Source of the DNA: Riemerella anatipestifer
GTDB lineage: Bacteria; Bacteroidota; Bacteroidia; Flavobacteriales; Weeksellaceae
Length of the DNA: 64,000 nt
Assembly (NCBI RefSeq): GCF_035666175.1
Contig: NZ_CP142016.1
Coordinates: forward strand, 558,001-622,000
Direction: 5' to 3'
Made by a program: the position numbers and the translations under genes. Below are positions 45,099 through 54,260 of the stretch, piece after piece. Position 1 is the first letter of the stretch, and every line of letters starts with the position of its first letter. The notes below the pieces were generated by a model, which was given only the letters and a program-made list of their open reading frames with translations, made no database searches and was not told where the DNA came from.

Positions 45099-45150
45099 AG
45101 TTAAGAAAGGTTACGGGTTGTTTTCAAACTAATATACAAAAGGTATAACT

Positions 45151-45363
45151 ATGAAAAAAATAGTTCAAAAACTTATAACACCAATGGTGCAAAAAATATT
45201 AAAAGAAGAAATCAAAGAGATAGAAAGATTAAAGTATCACGAGTCTATAACCATAGGGCTTTGGGCAATAGACAGAAACCCGCAAGAGGTATCTTACGAA
45301 TGGATAAAAGAAAACGCCTATCAAATAAAGCCTACGAGTAACTGTCCCGAATGTAGGCATTAA
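45151..45363 (+). CDS. Small phage protein, unknown
   Basis: A 70-residue protein, mostly helical in the first half, ends with NCPECRH, perhaps half of a zinc site. Its last 32 bases overlap the opposing KTSC gene. Confidence 0.55.
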   Translation: MKKIVQKLITPMVQKILKEEIKEIERLKYHESITIGLWAIDRNPQEVSYEWIKENAYQIKPTSNCPECRH

Positions 45364-45523
45364 AATAGCGACCCTTGGACGAGGCTCTTAATAATCCTGT
45401 AAAAATTCGTTCAGGCACTCGATGATAAACATAAGTAGAACCCGAGTGAAACAATATAAAAAGTCTCATAGAGCGTGCATCATAATCCACTGCTCTTATT
45501 ACAGAAGACCTAACAGGTATCAT
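45332..45523 (-). CDS. KTSC domain protein on the opposite strand
   Basis: A 63-residue protein matches the KTSC domain almost end to end: PVRSSVIRAVDYD, a middle with GSTYVYHRVPERIF, and SSKGRYFNAYIRDSYS. KTSC proteins are found in phages and bacteria, and some are linked to lysyl-tRNA synthetase and RNA contexts; the role is unclear. It faces the early operon and overlaps 45151-45363 tail to tail. Confidence 0.8.
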   Translation of the reverse strand: MIPVRSSVIRAVDYDARSMRLFILFHSGSTYVYHRVPERIFTGLLRASSKGRYFNAYIRDSYS

Positions 45524-45637
45524 ATCACAAAAATTTGAAATCTAACAAAACAAATTTAGTGATTTTTCCCGAAAAGCATACTCCGTGAGGCAGGTACACG
45601 GCGGGAGCAAATAAGACAACTAAGAAAATAAAACATT

Positions 45638-45751
45638 ATGAAAACAAAGCTGAAAAACAGAAGAAAGTTATTAAAACAAAAGTTCTTCAAAAAGTGTCCA
45701 AATGGTGGTTATTGTATCAATCCTATTTGTGCATTTGGATGTGTAGATTAA
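45638..45751 (+). CDS. 37-residue cysteine-rich peptide
   Basis: The ATG follows a short gap. The peptide has a very basic first half (KTKLKNRRKLLKQKFFKK), then CPNGGYCINPICAFGCVD with four cysteines in 16 residues. It may bind metal or form disulfides. It is too small for routine gene finding; codon use and setting are compatible with a gene. Confidence 0.5.
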   Translation: MKTKLKNRRKLLKQKFFKKCPNGGYCINPICAFGCVD

Positions 45752-45781
45752 TAAAATTTCAAATAAAAAAACAATTAGAAA

Positions 45782-45973
45782 ATGGAAACAGCAACAAACA
45801 AAAGCGTAGGATTTATAAGCCTACTAACCTTATTGTTCATCACATTAAAATTAACGAAACATATAGACTGGTCTTGGTGGTTGGTTCTGTCGCCAATGTT
45901 AATACTATTCGGATTAGGGATAATTATAGTATTGGCGGTAATATTCATAAGCAAATCTAAAAACAGAAGATAA
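45782..45973 (+). CDS. Small membrane protein (Tmemb_185A-like)
   Basis: A 63-residue protein has two hydrophobic helices around IDWSWWLVLSPMLI, a stretch I know from phage proteins labelled transmembrane Fragile-X-F (PF10269-like). Its role is unknown; many phages carry one in the early region. An overlapping frame (45694-45960) is rejected. Confidence 0.65.
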   Translation: METATNKSVGFISLLTLLFITLKLTKHIDWSWWLVLSPMLILFGLGIIIVLAVIFISKSKNRR

Positions 45974-45986
45974 AAAATACAGAGAA

Positions 45987-46874
45987 ATGGAAAATCAAGC
46001 ATTACAAAAAAAAGAAGAAGAGGCGTTAAGCACAAAGTCTTTATTTCAAAAAGCCCATATACAAAAAAGATTTAATCAACTATTAGGCAAAAAATCACAG
46101 GGGTTTATTTCCTCTGTATTACAAATAGTAAACAATAGCGAACAATTAGCTAATGCAGATCCAAACACAGTACTTACCGCAGCAGTTACAGCAGCAATAT
46201 TGGACCTTCCTATAAACCCCAATTTAGGCTTTTCTTGGATAGTACCATATAAAGGGGAGGCACAATTTCAAATGGGTTGGAAAGGCTATGTGCAACTGGC
46301 TTTAAGAACAGGGCAATACTCTCGAATAAATGTAACAGAAGTTTATGAGAATCAATTTAAGTCTTTTAACAGGCTTACAGAAGAGTTGGTCGCTGATTTT
46401 AACATAGAAGGCAAAGGCGATATAGTTGGTTATGCTGCTTATTTCAAATTGATAAACGGACTAGAAAAATTATCCTACTGGAGCAAAGAAGAGGTTATAA
46501 ATCACGCTAAAAAATATTCTCAAGCCTACGGTAAAGGGTCTTTTTCTCCTTGGAATGAGAAAGATAAATTCCACGCTATGGCTAAAAAAACGGTACTCAA
46601 AAACACCATCAGCAAATGGGGCATTATGAGTATTGAATTGCAGACGGCACAATTAGCCGACCAAGCCGTTCAGCCTAAAGAAGGAGAGTATAACTATGTA
46701 GATAATATCATTGATATTGAAGCAGAAAATATACAAGAGGAACAACAACGAATTGTTGAGTTTATAAATAACGCTCAAAATATAGAGCAACTGCAAGAAG
46801 CAGAGCCTTTCATAGAAGAAAACAGCGAAGTGAAAGAGCTTTATGATAAAAAATTAAAAGACTTAACCAAATAA
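45987..46874 (+). CDS. recT: RecT-family single-strand annealing protein
   Basis: This 295-residue protein contains the RecT core: DPNTVLTAAVTAAILDLPIN, then FQMGWKGYVQLALRTGQY and SPWNEKDKFHAMAKKTVLKN. Acidic and Gln-rich sequence follows at the end. RecT anneals complementary single strands and works with a 5'-3' exonuclease, encoded next and overlapping by one base. Confidence 0.92.
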   Translation: MENQALQKKEEEALSTKSLFQKAHIQKRFNQLLGKKSQGFISSVLQIVNNSEQLANADPNTVLTAAVTAAILDLPINPNLGFSWIVPYKGEAQFQMGWKGYVQLALRTGQYSRINVTEVYENQFKSFNRLTEELVADFNIEGKGDIVGYAAYFKLINGLEKLSYWSKEEVINHAKKYSQAYGKGSFSPWNEKDKFHAMAKKTVLKNTISKWGIMSIELQTAQLADQAVQPKEGEYNYVDNIIDIEAENIQEEQQRIVEFINNAQNIEQLQEAEPFIEENSEVKELYDKKLKDLTK

Positions 46875-47797
46875 TGAACGCACTGTCTTTAAGCTTCAAC
46901 AATCATCTTTTTAGATGTTCTCAATTAGGAAAGTTAATGGTTGGGGTAAATCCTGCCTTAACGCCTAATCAGGAAAGAACCCTAATTGCTTTGCGAGAAA
47001 AAATGAAGGCGGGTAAAATTACCGATAAGCAAATCCAAACCTGCGGAGATTTATTGGCTAAAAAGAACCAAAAACCCGAATTATCAGCGAGTGTAAAAAC
47101 ACACTTGTCAGATATTCATAAAGGGGTCGCTTTTGGAAGAGATAACCATATCACGAACAAATACCTTGACAAGGGTATTCAAGTTGAAGAAAAGTCTATA
47201 AGTCTTTATACAAGGGTTACTGGCAAATTGTTTATGAAGAATGAAAAACATTTTTCTAACGATTTTATCAAAGGGACACCTGACAATATACAAGGTAAAG
47301 TTAGAGATATTAAAAGTAGCTGGAGCTTTAAAACTTTCCCTCTATATGCAGAAGAAACTCCAACTAAAGACTATGAGTGGCAGGTTCAAGGCTATATGGA
47401 ACTCACGGGGCTAAAAGAAGCAGAATTAGTGTATTGCTTAATAGACACTCCATTTAAGATAGTAGAAGACGAATTAAGAAGATTAGACTGGAAAGAAAAC
47501 ATATTTAATCATCTTGGGGAAGTTAGGGAGGAATGTATAGACCTAGTAACCGAAACAGTATCAAATCTAATTTATACAGAAGAAGGTCTTGAGGATTTTT
47601 GCAGCCAATCCACAAGTGTTCATAAAGAGTGGTTTTCAAATTTTCACGAAGTCCCAGAACTATTAAGAGTTAAAGTCTTTCATTTTCAATATGACAAAAC
47701 GATGATTGAATCTCTCTATGAACAAATAAAAAAGTGCAGAGAACACTTAAATAAACTAACCCTATCAATGGCTGACAGACTTGAGTTGATGGCTTAA
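46874..47797 (+). CDS. YqaJ/lambda-exo-like recombination nuclease
   Basis: This 307-residue protein has a PD-(D/E)xK nuclease core: E in GIQVEEKSI, then GTPDNI followed about ten residues later by DIKSS, the D...(D)xK site, and a late helix with WQVQGYMEL. It would resect double-strand ends for RecT. The start codon overlaps the recT stop (TAATG). Confidence 0.8.
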   Translation: MNALSLSFNNHLFRCSQLGKLMVGVNPALTPNQERTLIALREKMKAGKITDKQIQTCGDLLAKKNQKPELSASVKTHLSDIHKGVAFGRDNHITNKYLDKGIQVEEKSISLYTRVTGKLFMKNEKHFSNDFIKGTPDNIQGKVRDIKSSWSFKTFPLYAEETPTKDYEWQVQGYMELTGLKEAELVYCLIDTPFKIVEDELRRLDWKENIFNHLGEVREECIDLVTETVSNLIYTEEGLEDFCSQSTSVHKEWFSNFHEVPELLRVKVFHFQYDKTMIESLYEQIKKCREHLNKLTLSMADRLELMA

Positions 47798-47816
47798 AAT
47801 AAAAACAATTAGAAAA

Positions 47817-48173
47817 ATGGAAATCACAGGAAAACTACTAAAGAAATCAGACATCAGACAGCCGTCTGAAACATTCACAATTCAAGAGTTTTATTTGGAT
47901 TGTTCCAGATACAACCAAATAACAGGACAAAAGAGAGAGAATATTCTAAAATTCCAAGTAACAGGAAGCAAAATAGACACCGTCCTTTCAAAGGTAAATA
48001 ACGGCGATTTGGTGAATGTATTTTTCAATGTAAAAGGAAGGTTTTGGGAGAAAGAAACAGAAGGCGAAACTAAAAAAGGACACTCGCAATCATTAGATGT
48101 ATGGAGAATAGACATCAAACAGCCAAGTAACGGCGAAACTACAGAATACGAGGACGACGATTTGCCTTTTTAA
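47817..48173 (+). CDS. SSB-like protein (DUF3127 type)
   Basis: A 118-residue protein has an OB-fold-like start (EITGKLLKKSDI) and FYLDCSRYNQITGQ. It ends EYEDDDLPF, the acidic tip that single-strand-binding proteins use to recruit partners. The DUF3127 family holds such phage and Bacteroidetes proteins. It would protect single-stranded DNA during recombination and replication. Confidence 0.78.
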   Translation: MEITGKLLKKSDIRQPSETFTIQEFYLDCSRYNQITGQKRENILKFQVTGSKIDTVLSKVNNGDLVNVFFNVKGRFWEKETEGETKKGHSQSLDVWRIDIKQPSNGETTEYEDDDLPF

Positions 48174-48194
48174 AAATTTTAAAAAATAGACAAA

Positions 48195-48497
48195 ATGGAA
48201 AACTTAACTATAAACGAAAATCTTAAGAGATTTTTAAACAACAAACACGAAGCAGGCTACAATCTAAACAAGTACAAATCAAGCAAAGTAGAGAGTTTCA
48301 AATACAAAGACGGAACACAACTTATATGTATTCCTCCAAATTCAACTTTAGAAGTTGGGGACGATTTCAGAGATACCAAAGGTTTTTTATATGTGGTAAC
48401 AGATGTTATTTCTAGCAGACCTCATAGAGGTGTTTTTGACGAAGAGAGTAAGAGGTGGACTTGCTACATAGTTAAATCAGAAAAAATAACAATTTAG
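48195..48497 (+). CDS. Phage protein, unknown
   Basis: A 100-residue protein with a helical N-terminus and a beta-rich C-terminal half (LEVGDDFRDTKGFLYVV). There is no recognised domain. It lies in the replication module. Confidence 0.6.
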   Translation: MENLTINENLKRFLNNKHEAGYNLNKYKSSKVESFKYKDGTQLICIPPNSTLEVGDDFRDTKGFLYVVTDVISSRPHRGVFDEESKRWTCYIVKSEKITI

Positions 48498-48499
48498 AT

Positions 48500-48649
48500 A
48501 TGGTACTCATTTCAAAAAAGAAAAAGAAAAACACCCTCACCGCTAAGATAAGAGCGGTAAATAGACTGCCTAGCGGTAAGTATGAGGTAATAGATACAGA
48601 AGTTAAGTATAAAGAAAAAAATGGTAATGTAAAATGCCTAACAGGATAA
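48500..48649 (+). CDS. 49-residue basic phage protein
   Basis: The start lies two bases after the previous stop, and the end overlaps the next ATG by 16 bases. It begins VLISKKKKKNTLTAKIRAV. The chain of tight overlaps supports it; the function is unknown. Confidence 0.5.
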   Translation: MVLISKKKKKNTLTAKIRAVNRLPSGKYEVIDTEVKYKEKNGNVKCLTG

Positions 48650-49308
48650 TAAGAGATTGGACAGACAGCGAACGAATAAATGAATTATCATTTCAAGCAG
48701 AGGTTCTTTTTACTCGCCTTTTAATGAAAGCCGATGACTTAGGTGGTTACCACGCAAACCCAAGACTAATAAAAGCGTTTTGTTTTCCGCTAAAAAACAT
48801 TAGAGAGTCCGATATTACCCGTTGGCTAGATGAGTTAGTTTCAGCCGGAATAATCGCACTTTACAACGCCGATAACAACCCTTACTTACATATTATAAAC
48901 TTTGGGCAAAGGTTGCGTCAAGTAAAACCTAAGTTCCCGAAAATACCTGAAAAAGAGCTAAATGAGTTTATGTCAGCAACCTGTCAGCAACCTGTCAGCG
49001 GTTCGCCGCCTGAAACAGAAACAGAAACAGAAGAGAGTGGGAATAATACCACACCCCAAAAATCTTTTAAAAATTTAACTGAAAAAGAGTTTCGTGATTC
49101 ACTTATGCCCTTTTTGGTAGAGTATAGTAAAGATTTAGTTAGGGACTTCTATGAGTATTGGACGGAACCAAGTGCCAACGGAACACCGAGATTTAAGTTA
49201 GAAAAAACTTGGAATACTGAACGGAGATTGAAAACTTGGGCAAGAAATGAGTCTAAGTTTGGAAAAACCCAAACAACACCAGTAAAACGAAAACGAAATG
49301 AGTTATAA
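48634..49308 (+). CDS. Phage replication initiator-like protein
   Basis: The 224 residues begin NRIIRDWTDSERINELSFQA and continue with a winged-helix-like domain (LLMKADDLGGYHANPRLIKA). This start is common in phage replication proteins that load DnaB. A linker encoded by two small tandem repeats (TGTCAGCAACC, then GAAACA) precedes a helical C-terminal region with FYEYW. It overlaps dnaB by 11 bases. Confidence 0.72.
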   Translation: MPNRIIRDWTDSERINELSFQAEVLFTRLLMKADDLGGYHANPRLIKAFCFPLKNIRESDITRWLDELVSAGIIALYNADNNPYLHIINFGQRLRQVKPKFPKIPEKELNEFMSATCQQPVSGSPPETETETEESGNNTTPQKSFKNLTEKEFRDSLMPFLVEYSKDLVRDFYEYWTEPSANGTPRFKLEKTWNTERRLKTWARNESKFGKTQTTPVKRKRNEL

Positions 49309-50683
49309 AAATGGAGTAACACCACCAAATTCCGTAGATGTTGAAAAATTGATACTAGGAGCTTGTCTAATAAGTGAAACAGGGAAAGAGAGGGTATTAA
49401 GCATTTTTAAAGACAAATGGGAAATGTTTTATGACCCTAGACACACGGAGATTTACAAGTCTATGTGCGAACTTAACTCCAATAACGAGCCAATAGACTT
49501 AGCGACAGTAATAGAAAACTTAAAAAAACGAGGTAAATTAAACAATGCGGGAGGAGATGGGTACATCATAGATTTGACAATAGGTATAAGTTCTGCTGCA
49601 CATATAGAGCATTATTGCTTGTTGGTTTCTGAAAAATTTTTCCTTAGAAAAATGATTGAGGTTTCAACCAAAATAACAGAGAAAGCCTACAAAGACGACG
49701 GAAGTACATTTGATTTGTTAAATGATTTCTCTTTTGAAATAGGAAAAATATACGATTATATTGCTGGGCAAAAAGCGATTAAGTCGTCAAAAGACTTGCA
49801 TTTAGAACTTATAGAAAATCAAAAAAAGGGAATGGCGAGAGGGGTTCCTATTCCTTTCCGAAAAATGGATAATCATTTTTACGGTTGGCAACCTACCGAT
49901 TTAATAATCATAGGAGCAAGACCTGGAATGGGAAAGTCCGCTTACGCTATGGAGTTAGCAAGATGTGCATCTAAAAATAAGGTGCCTACGCTGATATTTT
50001 CGCTAGAAATGGCTAACATACAGCTACATACAAGACTAGTAGCTAATGAGCTAGAAATAGATTCAAATAGTCTAAGAAAACACAATTTAAGTGATAGTGA
50101 ATGGAGTAAAATTTACGACAGTAGCGAAATTGAACAGATGCCTCTCTACTATGAAGATAGTGTTTTTGACTTAAACGGAATTATAAGCAAAGCTAGGGTG
50201 GCTAAAAAGGAGCTTGGTGTAAAGTTTATAATCATTGACTATTTGCAACTCATAGAAGCTAAAGGAAAATCCGAAGGTAACGAGAAAGTTAGCTTTATAT
50301 CAAGAAAGTTGAAAATGTTAGCAAAGGAATTAAATGTCCCAGTAGTTGTTTTATCACAACTCTCTAGGTCAGTAGAAACTCGCCCGAACAAACGCCCTCA
50401 ACTTTCTGACTTGAGAGATTCAGGAGCAATAGAGCAAGATGCTGATGTTATTCAGTTTATTTATCGTCCTGAATATTACGGAATAGAAATTTGGGATGTA
50501 GAATGGAGTGGAATAAGTGATTTACCAACCGAAGGCGAAGCTGAAATAATAACAGCAAAACACAGACATGTAGGAACTAGCGAAACTAGACTCAAATGGA
50601 TACCTAAATATCAAAAATTCAAAGATATTGACGATAACACATTTGAACCATTACCAACCATAGATTTAAAAGATGCTTTTTAA
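49298..50683 (+). CDS. dnaB: Replicative DNA helicase DnaB
   Basis: The 461 residues have the DnaB N-terminal domain (EKLILGACLISE) and a RecA-like motor with Walker A GARPGMGKS. Further motifs are SLEM, IIDYLQLI and the arginine-finger region DLRDSGAIEQDAD. It is shorter and more divergent than a host DnaB, as phage versions are. It unwinds the phage replication fork; the preceding gene probably loads it. Confidence 0.95.
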   Translation: MSYKNGVTPPNSVDVEKLILGACLISETGKERVLSIFKDKWEMFYDPRHTEIYKSMCELNSNNEPIDLATVIENLKKRGKLNNAGGDGYIIDLTIGISSAAHIEHYCLLVSEKFFLRKMIEVSTKITEKAYKDDGSTFDLLNDFSFEIGKIYDYIAGQKAIKSSKDLHLELIENQKKGMARGVPIPFRKMDNHFYGWQPTDLIIIGARPGMGKSAYAMELARCASKNKVPTLIFSLEMANIQLHTRLVANELEIDSNSLRKHNLSDSEWSKIYDSSEIEQMPLYYEDSVFDLNGIISKARVAKKELGVKFIIIDYLQLIEAKGKSEGNEKVSFISRKLKMLAKELNVPVVVLSQLSRSVETRPNKRPQLSDLRDSGAIEQDADVIQFIYRPEYYGIEIWDVEWSGISDLPTEGEAEIITAKHRHVGTSETRLKWIPKYQKFKDIDDNTFEPLPTIDLKDAF

Positions 50684-50895
50684 TGAGAAAAATAGAAAAT
50701 ACACCCACCTCCCTCCCACTCAAAATGATTGCCGAGTTAGCTAAAAAGAAAACAGTTTTTAGCGAAGGGCTTAAAAATTTTATAGAGCTTGAAAAACAAA
50801 AGAAATTCCCAAAACACACCCCAACATTAAAAGACACCGAAGAATGGAAGATATTAAATGGCAACGAAGCAAGGAGCAACACAGAAAAGCCTTAG
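50683..50895 (+). CDS. Small phage protein, unknown
   Basis: A 70-residue basic protein whose ATG overlaps the dnaB stop (TAATG). There is no motif. It overlaps the next small gene by 52 bases, so one of the two overlapping 3' parts may be regulatory. Confidence 0.5.
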   Translation: MRKIENTPTSLPLKMIAELAKKKTVFSEGLKNFIELEKQKKFPKHTPTLKDTEEWKILNGNEARSNTEKP

Positions 50896-51008
50896 AGGTA
50901 TTAGAAGAAGCCAAGAAACTCAATAGACCTGTGGTCTTTCTGAAAAGAGGGCAAAGCCTAGAGCAAAAGCCCAAGAGAAGAAATAAACCTAAGAAAAAAT
51001 TAAAATGA
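50844..51008 (+). CDS. 54-residue basic phage protein
   Basis: The peptide starts EDIKWQRSKEQHRKALEVL and ends in a Lys/Arg-rich tail (KPKRRNKPKKKLK). Its TGA overlaps the next ATG (ATGA). Coupling supports it, though it shares 52 bases with the previous frame. Confidence 0.5.
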   Translation: MEDIKWQRSKEQHRKALEVLEEAKKLNRPVVFLKRGQSLEQKPKRRNKPKKKLK

Positions 51009-52399
51009 AATACCAAAACCTATTCAACCAAGACTTTTACCCTACTCCTAGAGAGGTTTTAGACCTTATGGAGTTAGATGTAAACAACAAAATTATTTTA
51101 GAGCCAAGTGCAGGGAAAGGTAATATTATAGATTATCTGAAAGAGTACGGAGCTAAGGAGGTTCTTTTCTGCGAAATCAACAAGGATTTAGCAGAAATAT
51201 GTAAAAACAAAGCCAACCAAATAGGCACAGACTTTTTGGAACTAAAACCAGAAGCTGTTGCAGGAGTAGAAGCTATCATAATGAATCCGCCGTTTAGCGA
51301 GTTCAGAAAGCATTTTTTACACGCCTGGAATATTGCTCCTGACGGTTGTGAAATAGTCAGCCTTTGCAATTACGACAGCGTAAGTGATAGAGGGAGTTTC
51401 CTAAGAGAAAAAGAAGAAATCCTAAACATCATTGAGGCTTACGGTTATAAGTCTGATTTAGGCAATGTGTTCAGCAATGCTGAGAGGCAAACCGATGTAA
51501 GTATCGGCTTAATCAAAGTCTATAAGCCCATTACAAGCGAGAGCCTAAATTTTGACGATTATTTCGACAATACAGGAGGCTTTGATATTGATAGTTCAGA
51601 GGAGGGTATTATAAGGTACAGCGAGATTGACAGCCTTGTAAACTCGTACAAAGGAATAGCTAAGTATTCTGAAAAGCTATTTGAAGATGCCGAACTATTT
51701 ATGCAAATGGCTAAATCTTGTGGAGTTGGCGTTTCAATAAAGATAGGCGTTGAACTAAAGGAAAATAAGATAAACAGACAACTGTTTTTAAGGGAGGTTC
51801 AAGTGCAACTTTGGCATAAAGTATTTAAGCTGTTTAATATTGAAAAATATGTTACTAGTTCTGTTGCGAAAGATTTGGAAGCGTGGGTAAGATACAAGAG
51901 CCAAACTCCTTTTACCAAAAGAAACATCTTTAAAATGATAGAAATTATTTATGGAACGAAAGACCATAATTTCAAACGCTCGTTAGTTGAAGCTATTGAC
52001 AACTACACACGCCACACGAAAGAGAATAGGTATTCGGTGGAGGGTTGGGCTACTAACTCAGGACACCTACTAAATAGAAAATTCATTGTGCCTAATATGT
52101 GTAAGGTACGATGGTGTAAAAACAACCATTTAAGGGTTGATAGCTCAGGATATATGGAAAATTTCAATGACTTATTGAAAGTGTTATGTTCGTTAGAGGG
52201 GAAAAACTATGATAAGATAGAACGACTAAATGCTTGGGAAGAATTTGAAAGGGGTATTTGGCACGATATGGAGTTTTTCCGATACAAAGGGTTTAAAAAA
52301 GGAACGATGCACTTTGAGTTCAAAGATAAAAATGTTTGGGAGAGGCTCAATAGAGCCTATGCTCAAGCTAAAGGAAATGTGTTACCAGAAAAACTATGA
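51005..52399 (+). CDS. DNA adenine methyltransferase-like, DUF4942 C-domain
   Basis: This 464-residue protein begins QDFYPTPREVLDLM, has an AdoMet loop (LEPSAGKGNI) and the catalytic motif IMNPPFSEF typical of N6-adenine methylases. From about residue 270 a DUF4942-like C-terminal domain follows (VTSSVAKDLEAWV). It probably methylates phage DNA. The four-base overlap with the next PP-loop gene suggests a joint role. I see no restriction partner. Confidence 0.82.
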   Translation: MKYQNLFNQDFYPTPREVLDLMELDVNNKIILEPSAGKGNIIDYLKEYGAKEVLFCEINKDLAEICKNKANQIGTDFLELKPEAVAGVEAIIMNPPFSEFRKHFLHAWNIAPDGCEIVSLCNYDSVSDRGSFLREKEEILNIIEAYGYKSDLGNVFSNAERQTDVSIGLIKVYKPITSESLNFDDYFDNTGGFDIDSSEEGIIRYSEIDSLVNSYKGIAKYSEKLFEDAELFMQMAKSCGVGVSIKIGVELKENKINRQLFLREVQVQLWHKVFKLFNIEKYVTSSVAKDLEAWVRYKSQTPFTKRNIFKMIEIIYGTKDHNFKRSLVEAIDNYTRHTKENRYSVEGWATNSGHLLNRKFIVPNMCKVRWCKNNHLRVDSSGYMENFNDLLKVLCSLEGKNYDKIERLNAWEEFERGIWHDMEFFRYKGFKKGTMHFEFKDKNVWERLNRAYAQAKGNVLPEKL

Positions 52400-53208
52400 A
52401 AAATTTAATAATAACAGTGTCTGGAGGGAGAAGTTCCGCTATGATGGCACGACACATACAAACTTCTGAAAAATATAAAAATTACGAGAAATTATTTTTG
52501 TTCTGCAATACAGGAATGGAGCGACCAGAGACGATATATTTTCTCAAAAATATAGAGAAGTATTGGAATATTCCTTTAGTTAAAATAGAGGGTGTTTACT
52601 CAAATGAAATGGGCGTTGGGGTTGGCTACAAGGCGGTAGATTGGGAAGAGTTGAATATGATGGCTAAACCCTTTGCTGAAGCAATAGCACACAAAAATAA
52701 AGGGATTTTTAATGGTATGCCAAGCAAAGACGCTCCTTTCTGCTCGGAAATGCTTAAAACATTACCTGCCAAAAAATTTGCAGACGATGTTTTCGGTATG
52801 AACAACTATATAAAAGCTATAGGTTTTAGAAAAGAAGATATGCCTAAGCGTATATCTTGGGCTGAAATCAAGGAAGACAAGAAGAGAATATTTCCGCTTT
52901 TGACCGATTTCAAGTTTCCTATTGGGCAAATGGAATTAAATAAATTTTGGGATAGTCAGCCATTCAAGTTGGAAATACACAACAAATTTGGAAACTGCGA
53001 ACTATGTTGGAAAAAATCTGACACCAATCTAATAGATGTTATCCGAAATGGAACTCGTTTTATAGATTGGTATAGAAAAATGGAGGAGAAATATGGCAAT
53101 ACCTCTTTTAGAGGTCATAAAAGCATTGACGATTTAGTAGAGCTTTCTAAGCTCCCTTTTACAGGAGAGCTAAACTTTGAAGAAAACAAATGTGTTTGCA
53201 ACTTTTAA
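52396..53208 (+). CDS. PP-loop ATPase (PAPS reductase-like), first copy
   Basis: The 270-residue protein starts NLIITVSGGRSSAMMA, a PP-loop for ATP adenylation (residues 9-15). Cysteine pairs NCELCWK and the terminal CVCNF may bind metal or sulfur. Phage members of this PAPS reductase/adenine-nucleotide alpha-hydrolase group are of unknown function; DndC, which makes phosphorothioate DNA, is a distant relative. Coupled to the methyltransferase gene. Confidence 0.8.
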   Translation: MKNLIITVSGGRSSAMMARHIQTSEKYKNYEKLFLFCNTGMERPETIYFLKNIEKYWNIPLVKIEGVYSNEMGVGVGYKAVDWEELNMMAKPFAEAIAHKNKGIFNGMPSKDAPFCSEMLKTLPAKKFADDVFGMNNYIKAIGFRKEDMPKRISWAEIKEDKKRIFPLLTDFKFPIGQMELNKFWDSQPFKLEIHNKFGNCELCWKKSDTNLIDVIRNGTRFIDWYRKMEEKYGNTSFRGHKSIDDLVELSKLPFTGELNFEENKCVCNF

Positions 53209-53220
53209 AACTATAATTAA

Positions 53221-53667
53221 ATGATACAGAACTATCTAAACATAAAAACTCCCACCCTAAGAGAATTGAAAGCTAGGGAAAAAGAGGAGAAAAGAAAGCG
53301 AAAAGAACTAGAAAACAAGAGAGGTTTCTGCATATCCAAAATGGACGATGAAACCTTTAAAAAAGTAGCCCATAGGCTTACGATGATAGCCTACTCTACC
53401 GAGTTTCTATCCGAGCAAATAGATGAACTTCTTGATATGGGAGTTATTCACTCTAAAAGCCTCGTGGTAGATTTCCAAAACGAGTTATTGAAACTTATAG
53501 AGGTATTTATCGGTATGGCTATGGAGAAAGGCGAAGCGGCAGAACTGCAAAGAATAGCCCAACAAAAGGGATATGATGAACTAATAAGAACGATAGGAAG
53601 CCTGAACGCTAAACAGTACGAGGCTTTACTAAACTTCGCAAAAACAATCAAAAATATTAAAAAGTAA
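53221..53667 (+). CDS. Phage protein, unknown
   Basis: A 148-residue protein has a highly charged N-terminus (REKEEKRKRKELENKR) and helical remainder. There is no motif I recognise. Confidence 0.6.
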   Translation: MIQNYLNIKTPTLRELKAREKEEKRKRKELENKRGFCISKMDDETFKKVAHRLTMIAYSTEFLSEQIDELLDMGVIHSKSLVVDFQNELLKLIEVFIGMAMEKGEAAELQRIAQQKGYDELIRTIGSLNAKQYEALLNFAKTIKNIKK

Positions 53668-53671
53668 AGTT

Positions 53672-53941
53672 ATGTCAACAATAACAGTAGAAATAAGCAT
53701 AGATGAGTTTAGTACAGATGTTTTATTAAATGAGATAGAATCTAGACTAAAAATTCAATTTTATAAAGATGAAATAACAAAACGATTAAGAGAGATGCTA
53801 AAAAGCAAATACATATTAGATAATCAACTATTAAAACCTAAAAACATAATAGAAGAAAGCAAAATAAAATTTTTCATTGAAAATTTTGACCATATTTCAG
53901 AAGAAGATTTAGAAACTATTGTAAGAAGCAAAAATAAATAA
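53672..53941 (+). CDS. Phage protein, unknown
   Basis: An 89-residue protein starts STITVEISIDEFSTDVLLNEI, with a beta strand and then helices. Its function is unknown. Confidence 0.58.
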   Translation: MSTITVEISIDEFSTDVLLNEIESRLKIQFYKDEITKRLREMLKSKYILDNQLLKPKNIIEESKIKFFIENFDHISEEDLETIVRSKNK

Positions 53942-53945
53942 ACAA

Positions 53946-54260
53946 ATGACAAAACAAACATTTATAAAAGCCATTGAGGCTATAAAGAAACAATACGAAT
54001 ACGATAAGGAAGTAGCTAAAAATTTAAGCAAGGTTTTTCCTAATGCTTTTGAAGCTAATTTATTACCACAAAAACACTTTTTATCCAACATATTGATGAA
54101 AATACTACAAGAAGAAATGAACGATATAAGTTTAATAGAGTTGTTCTGTTGGAACGCAGACTTTGGTAATAAACGACTGCGTATTTTTTGCGAAGACAAA
54201 GATGTATATATAAAAACGCCCGAAGAACTTTACGATTTTTTAAAAAACAATAAACAATGA
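53946..54260 (+). CDS. Phage protein, unknown
   Basis: A 104-residue, mostly helical protein starts TKQTFIKAIEAIKKQYEYD. The end overlaps the next start (ATGA). I find no assigned function. Confidence 0.6.
   Translation: MTKQTFIKAIEAIKKQYEYDKEVAKNLSKVFPNAFEANLLPQKHFLSNILMKILQEEMNDISLIELFCWNADFGNKRLRIFCEDKDVYIKTPEELYDFLKNNKQ

Noticed and set aside
45694-45960. An 88-residue open frame overlapping the small membrane protein.
   Set aside because: It is in another frame of the same DNA; the 45782 frame has a known-looking membrane motif.
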